Positions 6,170 to 10,528 of a stretch of DNA of 10,528 nt are shown here, in pieces. A program made the position numbers and the translations under genes. This stretch comes from Acidobacteriota bacterium. Its GTDB lineage: Bacteria; Acidobacteriota; Terriglobia; Terriglobales; Acidobacteriaceae. Every line of letters begins with the position of its first letter. Position 1 is the first letter of the stretch. The notes below the pieces were generated by a model. The model did no database searches, was not told where the DNA came from, and saw nothing but the letters and a program-made list of their open reading frames with translations. Location of the stretch: the NCBI GenBank assembly GCA_003225655.1, contig QIAW01000439.1:4649-15176 (forward strand). The letters are read 5' to 3'.

Positions 6170-8200
6170 TTACGAAACTGAGCTCTCTTGCGTATTACGC
6201 GCCGCGGAGGATACAGAAGCGGCCAAGCTGGCGCCTTTGGGCCAGCGGTTCTTGAGAAAAATTTCGCCACCGTGCTCTTTGACCATGCCATAGCAGATGC
6301 TCAACCCGAGTCCGGTACCTTTGCCCACGGCCTTGGTGGTATAGAAGGGATCGAAGGCGCGATTAAGATCGGCAAAGCCGGGCCCATTATCTTCAAAGCG
6401 AATCACTATCTTCTCATCCTGCTGCGCGCACTCGATTTCAATCTTCTTCTGCGAAAGGTTCTGGACCGCATCCACGGCGTTGTTGAAGATATTCAGCACG
6501 ATCTGTTTCAATTCATCCTCGTTCATGGCTACCTCGGGAAGGTCAGGCTCGATGCGCGTGGCGATTTCGACTCCATGGCTTTGCATGTGGTATTCGCGAA
6601 GCATGAGAACTTCGCGCACAATCGGCTCCACCCGGGCGGTGGATTGCGTAGGAGTGCTCTGGCGGGCAAAACGCAGCAGGTTCTGGATAATCCGCTTCAT
6701 GCGCTGGGCTTCGCGCAGCAGGCTGTCGAGCTTTTGCCGCGAGCCCTGGTCAGCAACCTCTTCGGTCAACAGGTCGGTATAGCCAATGACGGCTGCCAGC
6801 GGATTATTCAGTTCGTGCGCAACTCCGGCGACGAGCTGTCCCAGGCCGGCAAGTTTTTCAGAACGGATGAGCTGCCGATGCAACATCGCGTTTTCCAAGG
6901 TCACGGCCAGATCGCCGGCCAGCAACTCAATCTTGGAGATCTCGTCGAAAATCACCGGACTGATTTGCCGGGGATTATCCAGCATGATGCATCCAACATA
7001 AGCTCCCCGTGGCGAAAGCAGCGGGATCATGACCTCATCCCCATTTTCCCAATAAGGATTGACCGCGGCTTTTTTCCCGGCCTCTGGCGAAGCGCGAGAC
7101 ACGACCTGGTCCAGTTTGAGGTACACCGAGCTTTGGCCAATACGTTCGCCGGCCCGGCAAAGCTCAGCCAGGGTGTTGAGGTTCCACGAAGCGCACAGCA
7201 TCTTCAGCTTGTCTGTGTCTTTTTCTGATGCGCCGTGGCAGCCGGCCACATACAGCGACTGGTCGTCGTTGCAGAGCAGAATGCCCGCCCGTTGAAAGTT
7301 GCTGGTCTCGCTGATGGCCGCGGCGATTTTGTCGCAAAAAGATTTGACGTCAATCCCGCTCAAAAGTTGCGATGTCACTCCGGCAAAACGCTGAAGCTGA
7401 AGATTGGCGGCGTGTTCCCGCCCGCGCGCCTCTTCCAGCACGCGCGACTTCTCTTCCAGCAAGGTAAGAATCATGCCAAAGGCGACAAAGAATTTGGGAA
7501 CGTTCCAGAGCTCAGGATTAACAGCGAGATTCGGCCAATAGTGTTGTTGTAGAACACTCAACGGAAATACCAGCCCCCACAAAAAGAAGCCGGCCACCAC
7601 GGTGACGACGCCGGCCGACCAAACGCGGTAACGCCGCGGAAAAAGCATGCCGGGCAAGGTATAAGCGACAGCCAGAATGGTAATAATCCCGATGCTGTAT
7701 TGGTGGCGGAACGCGCAATAGATCGCCCATGAGCCGCAGGAAAAAAGCGGCGCCATGATCCAAACGGGAAAAGGGACTCTCGGCCGCTGCGCAAAAATGA
7801 ACAGTGAGCTGCCAAAAAACAACACGGCAAGGCACGAGACATAGAGCCAGCGGAAGTCCAACTGGAAGCTCAATGCAGCGGTGTAGAGCAGGACAGGGGG
7901 AACCAGTAAGGAAAACAAAAGCCAGCGTCTTCGCGGGATGTCTCCCATCACCGTGAGCGAAACCGTGAATACAATTCCGGCAACCTGCAACCCGCCCAAA
8001 TCAACCGCGTAAGCAAGGCTGCCCAGTCTTCCCCCACTCGATTCGAAGATGCGCACAAAAAAGTGCAGGAAGATCAGTCCCCAGGCCACGATCCACATAT
8101 GAATGCGGGGCGATTTTGCATGCCGCCGCAGCGACAGAAAAATTGCCACCAGGACCGCCAACACCAGAATGGTTGGCAGCTTTTCGAATAGAGATGCCAT
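6170..8200 (-). CDS. Membrane sensor histidine kinase (multi-TM, GAF, HisKA, HATPase_c)
   Basis: From the ATG at 8198-8200 the protein has 676 residues. About eight hydrophobic segments fill residues 5-220, with short loops and no large periplasmic domain. A predicted helical linker follows (about 245-270). Residues 270-437 form a GAF-type sensor domain (AGILLCNDDQSLYVAG ... GDEVMIPLLSP, YVGCIMLDN). The HisKA H-box is LVAGVAHELNNP with phospho-acceptor H462. The ATPase domain has the N-box QIVLNIFNNAVDAV, the G1 box DNGPGF (604-609) and the G2 box GKGTGLGLS (626-634). All catalytic residues are present, so it should be an active kinase; the signal is unknown. No response regulator is adjacent, so it is an orphan here. 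A TTG three codons upstream (8207-8209) would add MHP. Neither start has a clear Shine-Dalgarno; I prefer ATG. It is convergent with bioA. Confidence 0.88.
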   Translation of the reverse strand: MASLFEKLPTILVLAVLVAIFLSLRRHAKSPRIHMWIVAWGLIFLHFFVRIFESSGGRLGSLAYAVDLGGLQVAGIVFTVSLTVMGDIPRRRWLLFSLLVPPVLLYTAALSFQLDFRWLYVSCLAVLFFGSSLFIFAQRPRVPFPVWIMAPLFSCGSWAIYCAFRHQYSIGIITILAVAYTLPGMLFPRRYRVWSAGVVTVVAGFFLWGLVFPLSVLQQHYWPNLAVNPELWNVPKFFVAFGMILTLLEEKSRVLEEARGREHAANLQLQRFAGVTSQLLSGIDVKSFCDKIAAAISETSNFQRAGILLCNDDQSLYVAGCHGASEKDTDKLKMLCASWNLNTLAELCRAGERIGQSSVYLKLDQVVSRASPEAGKKAAVNPYWENGDEVMIPLLSPRGAYVGCIMLDNPRQISPVIFDEISKIELLAGDLAVTLENAMLHRQLIRSEKLAGLGQLVAGVAHELNNPLAAVIGYTDLLTEEVADQGSRQKLDSLLREAQRMKRIIQNLLRFARQSTPTQSTARVEPIVREVLMLREYHMQSHGVEIATRIEPDLPEVAMNEDELKQIVLNIFNNAVDAVQNLSQKKIEIECAQQDEKIVIRFEDNGPGFADLNRAFDPFYTTKAVGKGTGLGLSICYGMVKEHGGEIFLKNRWPKGASLAASVSSAARNTQESSVS

Positions 8201-8220
8201 AGGGTGCAAAGCGGCAAGCT

Positions 8221-8249
8221 ATCATAATCCGCAGCTCAGGGCCAATGAA
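8221..8249 (-). promoter_or_regulatory. Candidate promoter of the sensor kinase
   Basis: On the minus strand TTCATT (complement of 8244-8249) and TATGAT (complement of 8221-8226) are 17 bp apart. The -10 matches consensus at five of six bases and the -35 at three of six. Transcription would start around 8214, leaving a leader of roughly 14 bases before the ATG. Confidence 0.3.
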
Positions 8250-8282
8250 AGTTTTGCAGATATCAGACGTTCGCACCACATT

Positions 8283-8323
8283 GTGGGAAGGGGCAAGGCG
8301 ATGAGAACCCAACAACTTCCCAC
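8283..8323. repeat. Inverted repeat / hairpin upstream of the kinase
   Basis: GTGGGAAG (8283-8290) and CTTCCCAC (8316-8323) are perfect 8-bp complements enclosing 25 bases. GGG at 8291-8293 and CCC at 8308-8310 can extend the structure. There is no T-run on either side, so it is not a standard terminator. It may be an RNA fold in a longer kinase transcript or a protein-binding site. Confidence 0.4.
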
Positions 8324-8388
8324 GTAGTAGGCCGGGCTGCGGGACGCCCCCGACTTCTCTTTGAAGCAGTGCGGTCTGTAACAAATTA

Positions 8389-8524
8389 AGAGCGTGTTTC
8401 AAAAATATCCGCGAGATGATTTATAGAGCGACCTCAGGGGTTGAAGCCCCTATTTTTATGGCTCTTTCCGGCACGGATAAATCCGTGCCCTGATAGATAC
8501 AAACCTATTTTTGAAACATGCTCT
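8389..8524. mobile_element. MITE/REP-like element, 136 bp, with 19-bp terminal inverted repeats
   Basis: The left end AGAGCGTGTTTCAAAAATA (8389-8407) and right end TATTTTTGAAACATGCTCT (8506-8524) are inverted copies with one mismatch in 19. Inside are two compact hairpins: AGGGG-TTGAAG-CCCCT (8436-8451), and GGCACGGAT-AA-ATCCGTGCC (8470-8489) with a perfect 9-bp stem. TCAGGG (8434-8439) is also complementary to CCCTGA (8488-8493), and AGAGC (8425-8429) to GCTCT (8461-8465), so the parts nest or can exchange partners. The element is non-coding and shows no obvious target-site duplication. The inner CTCAGGGG...AAGCCCC and GGCACGG...CCGTGCCCTGAT pattern resembles, from memory, a repeat scattered in acidobacterial genomes. 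Whether a transposase moves it in trans is unknown. Confidence 0.7.
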
Positions 8525-8532
8525 CGGACTCG

Positions 8533-8561
8533 AAAATACGCAAAAGTCGTATTTTTACAAT
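8533..8561 (+). promoter_or_regulatory. Hairpin/operator-like repeat with -10-like TACAAT before the VOC gene
   Basis: AAAATACG (8533-8540) and CGTATTTT (8548-8555) form a perfect 8-bp inverted repeat around a 7-base centre. TACAAT (8556-8561, five of six -10 matches) follows at once. No good -35 is visible. A second -10-like hexamer, TATAAC (8610-8615), lies nearer the gene. The repeat could be an operator or a weak 3' end of the adjacent element; these options cannot be separated by eye. Confidence 0.3.
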
Positions 8562-8636
8562 ACGAAGCTATTGGCCTTGGGAGAAAATTCTCTCTAGTCG
8601 CACCAGCAATATAACGACTAAAACGAAAGGAAAATC

Positions 8637-9107
8637 ATGGCAGGCAAGCAAGAACTCACAACAACAAAAGCAAGACCCATCCCTGAGGGTTTTCATGCGA
8701 TCACGCCCTATCTGACGGTCGAAGGCGCGGCCCGGTTGATGGATTTCCTCAAACAGGCTTTCGGAGCCGAAGAGACACTGCGCACTACGCGTCCAGATGG
8801 CACTATTGGACACGCGCAGATGAAACTTGGCGATTCGAACCTGATGATCGCTGATGCTGGTGGTCCCTGGAAGCCTATGCCCACGGCAATCTATCTGTAT
8901 GTGGAAGATTGTGACACGACCTACAAGCGGGCACTCCAGGCAGGCGCCACCTCGTTGATGGAGCCGGCAGATATGTTCTATGGCGACCGCAATGCGGGAG
9001 TGCAGGACCCGGCGGGAAATTTCTGGTGGATATCGACCCACATAGAAGATATCTCTACGGAAGAGAAGCTGCGGCGTGCTGAGGCAGCTTCTCAACAGCA
9101 GAAGTAG
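8637..9107 (+). CDS. VOC-superfamily (glyoxalase/PhnB-like) protein
   Basis: This 156-residue cytoplasmic protein starts with a polar tail (MAGKQELTTTKARP) and then follows the vicinal-oxygen-chelate fold. The first beta-alpha-beta module runs from ITPYLTVEGAARLMDFLKQAFGAEE (22-46) to GHAQMKLGDSNLMIAD (58-73). The second runs from AIYLYVEDCDTTYKRALQAGA (84-104) to VQDPAGNFWWISTH (122-135). H59 and H135 are candidate metal ligands. The DPAGNFWW block is typical of PhnB-like and bleomycin-resistance-like members. Families of this type include glyoxalases, dioxygenases, epimerases and drug-binding proteins, and nothing here selects one. The ribosome site GAAAGG lies six bases before the ATG. TAGTCG (8595-8600) and CGACTA (8615-8620) form a possible leader hairpin. 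It lies 33 bp before the cupin gene on the same strand. Confidence 0.87.
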   Translation: MAGKQELTTTKARPIPEGFHAITPYLTVEGAARLMDFLKQAFGAEETLRTTRPDGTIGHAQMKLGDSNLMIADAGGPWKPMPTAIYLYVEDCDTTYKRALQAGATSLMEPADMFYGDRNAGVQDPAGNFWWISTHIEDISTEEKLRRAEAASQQQK

Positions 9108-9140
9108 TTGTGTTGTTCTTGATGCCGAGGGAGCAGTCAT

Positions 9141-9461
9141 ATGCCTTTTGTTGACACCCGTAAACTCAATGTCATCGAGCGCCTGCCGGGCTGGCATGGG
9201 CGCTATTTTCACTCTCCCAGCATGACCTTCGCCCACTACGACTTTGTGCGAGGTTCATCGATTCATGAACACTTCCATCCTCAAGAAGAGGTTTATGAGG
9301 TGATCGAAGGAGAACTCGAAATGACCATCGATGGCGTGACGCAGATCGCCCGACCCGGCCTGGTCGCAATCGTGCCGGCTAATGTCCGTCATTCGGTTAA
9401 GGCCCTCACCGACGGCCGCGCAATCATCATCGACTATCCTGGGCGGCACGACTTCGATTAA
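9141..9461 (+). CDS. Small single-domain cupin protein
   Basis: This 106-residue protein matches the first cupin motif exactly: G38-x5-H44-x-H46-x3-E50-x6-G57 (in GSSIHEHFHPQEEVYEVIEG). The second motif is near-exact, G73-x5-P79-x-N81-x2-H84, with asparagine in place of the usual second glycine. The predicted metal ligands are therefore H44, H46, E50 and H84. The protein is a single beta-barrel without an added DNA-binding domain. Small cupins act as isomerases, dioxygenases, sugar or polyketide-modifying enzymes, or sensors; the substrate is unknown. The ribosome site GAGGGAG (9127-9133) is strong and well spaced. With only 33 bp after the VOC gene, the two are probably cotranscribed. Both encode small metal-binding barrel folds, which hints at one detoxification or catabolic step but does not prove it. 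Confidence 0.87.
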   Translation: MPFVDTRKLNVIERLPGWHGRYFHSPSMTFAHYDFVRGSSIHEHFHPQEEVYEVIEGELEMTIDGVTQIARPGLVAIVPANVRHSVKALTDGRAIIIDYPGRHDFD

Positions 9462-9479
9462 GTGCGAGAGCTTGCGTTA

Positions 9480-9510
9480 AGAGCCGATGGTGACGGCTCT
9501 AGGGAGAGCC
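9480..9510. terminator. Overlapping alternative hairpins between convergent cupin and acyltransferase genes
   Basis: AGAGCCG (9480-9486) pairs with CGGCTCT (9494-9500) around a 7-base loop. The same GGCTCT (9495-9500) can instead pair with AGAGCC (9505-9510) around the tetraloop AGGG. The two folds exclude one another. The hairpins cover the acyltransferase stop codon (9499-9501) and begin 18 bp after the cupin stop. No strong T-run follows on either strand, so any terminator role, perhaps bidirectional, would be weak or factor-dependent. Confidence 0.4.
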
Positions 9511-10365
9511 ATCCATCTCGGCGCGTTTTGCAAGAGTCACATGCACCGGCCCTGCAGCCACACGTTCTCCATGCGTGCCGGGCGCTTTTTCTGGTGTGTG
9601 GCCAGAGGTTCCTGACGCTGTCTTTTGATCGTCAGCCAGGGCCATAACTCGCGAGTGCATGCGTTCGGCGGCTTCTTTACGGTTCTCGAAGCCGCGTTCG
9701 GTTGCACCGAAGATAACGAAAGCATGCAGTACGCTCCTGGAGAAGAGATTCCAGAGATGTGGAACCAAAGTCATGTCACCCCAGAAGCACACATCTTCGG
9801 CCAGCGATCCTTCACTGATGCGGTAGGTGATGTAAGCCGGCGTGAGCGGAATGTCAGATTCCACGGCGGTCTGAAACAGGGAAGCGTGAAAGGGCAGCAC
9901 GGAACTGCCGTCGGAGGTTGTACCCTCCGGAAACAAAACCACAAGTACGCCCTGTGCCAATAGGGCGCGCAACTGGTCATTCGCTCGCAATAGCGCCGCA
10001 GGGTTCTTGCGGTCAAGAAAGATGGTGCCGGCTAATTGCGCTATCCATCCAAAAACCGGCCAGCGACGGACCTCCGCCTTCGACAAAAAACAGCAAGGAG
10101 TCATGGAACTCAAAAGCAGAATATCCATGTAAGTCAGGTGATTGGCGATCAGCAGCCCTGAGGTGGGTGGTCTGCCATGCCACTCCACTTGAACGCCGAG
10201 GTGGGGCAAGACTTTGCGGCAGCAGCGATGAAGCCATGCGGCGCGTTCAGAATACGAGAGACTTCTGCCGAGCTTCAGGCGCAGATACCCATATTCGGTG
10301 AGAGAGTATGCGGCCCGCCAGGCTACGTGGGCAAAACGGATTGTACGACGTAGAAAGTTTGTCAC
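9499..10365 (-). CDS. Lysophospholipid acyltransferase (PlsC/OlsA type)
   Basis: This 288-residue protein belongs to the 1-acyl-sn-glycerol-3-phosphate acyltransferase family, membrane-associated enzymes that acylate lysophosphatidic acid or lyso-ornithine lipid. The catalytic HX4D motif is H76-LTYM-D81 in ANHLTYMDILLL. Motif II lies around FLSKAEVRRWPVFGWIA and TIFLDRK (114-120). The phosphate-binding motif is FPEGTTSDG (145-153), with LPFHASLF after it. PLTPAYITY (173-181) is motif IV. The GDMTLVPHLWNL block resembles the OlsA/lysophospholipid subgroup. The last 45 residues are a polar, Gly/Pro/Ala-rich tail outside the usual domain. The start is GTG at 10363-10365, the first start codon after an in-frame stop, with no clear Shine-Dalgarno. 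An upstream gene tail on the same strand may be an OlsB-like partner, so an ornithine-lipid role is possible but unproven. Confidence 0.85.
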   Translation of the reverse strand: MTNFLRRTIRFAHVAWRAAYSLTEYGYLRLKLGRSLSYSERAAWLHRCCRKVLPHLGVQVEWHGRPPTSGLLIANHLTYMDILLLSSMTPCCFLSKAEVRRWPVFGWIAQLAGTIFLDRKNPAALLRANDQLRALLAQGVLVVLFPEGTTSDGSSVLPFHASLFQTAVESDIPLTPAYITYRISEGSLAEDVCFWGDMTLVPHLWNLFSRSVLHAFVIFGATERGFENRKEAAERMHSRVMALADDQKTASGTSGHTPEKAPGTHGERVAAGPVHVTLAKRAEMDGSP

Positions 10366-10437
10366 GTCAAAAGCGCAGGGGACGAAGCACGGTCAATTCT
10401 ATGCCTTTTCGGTATGGCTGGGCCGCACTGACACTTC

Positions 10438-10528
10438 TTACCCCAGTGTACATTTGCTACGTCCCAAGAAGCGCCTGCGAGATTCTGACATGGCGTGCAG
10501 ATCGAAGAAAGTCAAAAAATCAATGGTC
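10438..10528 (-). CDS. Possible C-terminal tail of an upstream gene (cut by window edge)
   Basis: A minus-strand frame is open from the window edge to a TAA at 10438-10440, about 30 codons. The visible tail reads TIDFLTFFDLHAMSESRRRF, then LGRSKCTLG. The hydrophobic-acidic strand followed by a basic helix recalls the end of OlsB/hemolysin-like GNAT N-acyltransferases, which often precede an OlsA/PlsC gene. That is a weak resemblance from memory. It stands 72 bp upstream of the acyltransferase on the same strand, consistent with an operon. It could equally be a chance open frame in a promoter region. Confidence 0.3.
   Translation of the reverse strand, partial: TIDFLTFFDLHAMSESRRRFLGRSKCTLG

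Larger units (their letters stand above)
8201..8636. other. 436-bp gene-free region between the divergent kinase and VOC genes
   Basis: I see no credible gene here; the short open frames lack family features and ribosome sites. From the kinase side it holds the candidate kinase promoter, an odd palindrome CCACATTGTGG (8276-8286), a hairpin at 8283-8323, the 136-bp inverted-repeat element at 8389-8524, an 8-bp-stem hairpin at 8533-8555, and the leader of the VOC gene. From about 8380 on it is clearly more AT-rich than the flanking genes. Confidence 0.6.

Noticed and set aside
6188..7228. A 346-codon open frame on the plus strand opposite the sensor kinase
   Set aside because: It mirrors the conserved HisKA, ATPase and GAF coding sequence and has no recognisable domain of its own.
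6170..8200. Kinase as PrsK of the PEP-CTERM/exosortase system
   Set aside because: The multi-TM plus GAF layout is similar, but no PrsR, exosortase or exopolysaccharide gene is nearby and the H-box is of the general NtrB/ZraS-like type.
8001..8402. A 133-codon minus-strand frame across the kinase start and the hairpin region
   Set aside because: It overlaps the kinase N-terminus in another frame, has no family features and runs into the repeat element.
8389..8524. CRISPR repeat or rho-independent terminator
   Set aside because: There is only one unit with no spacer array, and no T-run follows the 9-bp hairpin; the long matching outer ends fit a mobile or REP-type element better.

Overview
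The window reads as a stretch of chromosome from a soil-type Acidobacteriota bacterium (Terriglobia / Koribacter-like). This rests on protein flavour, moderate-to-high GC, and an intergenic repeat whose paired hairpins resemble, from memory, dispersed repeats of that phylum. No search was run, so the taxonomy is an inference. Most of the window is ordinary housekeeping and metabolic DNA. I do not see a clear new multi-gene system.

Layout. (1) 1-185, minus: the N-terminus of an APC-type amino-acid permease, cut by the window edge. (2) 378-1928, minus: a secreted alpha/beta-hydrolase of the putative-esterase family. (3) 2062-6140, plus: a tight biotin operon, bioB-bioF-bioD-bioA, with every junction overlapping. 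It covers the last four steps, from pimeloyl thioester to biotin; no bioC or bioH is in view. A consensus TATAAT lies six bases before the probable GTG start of bioB, which suggests leaderless transcription. (4) 6170-8200, minus and convergent with bioA: an orphan membrane sensor histidine kinase (about eight TM segments, GAF, HisKA, HATPase_c). (5) 8201-8636: a gene-free stretch with a hairpin, a 136-bp MITE-like element with 19-bp terminal inverted repeats and two internal hairpins, and an AT-rich leader of the next gene. (6) 8637-9461, plus: a VOC/glyoxalase-like protein and a small single-domain cupin, probably one operon. (7) 9499-10365, minus: a PlsC/OlsA-type lysophospholipid acyltransferase, preceded at the window edge by the tail of an unidentified minus-strand frame that could be an OlsB-like N-acyltransferase.

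How the genes relate: only the four bio genes are certainly one functional unit. The VOC-cupin pair is likely cotranscribed, but its substrate is unknown. The acyltransferase points to membrane lipid synthesis, and the esterase to degradation or processing outside the cytoplasm. The kinase has no response regulator beside it, so its pathway cannot be told from here. The most interesting points are the repeat element at 8389-8524, the predicted leaderless bioB start, a Cys4 motif in BioA, and the alternative hairpins between the convergent cupin and acyltransferase genes.
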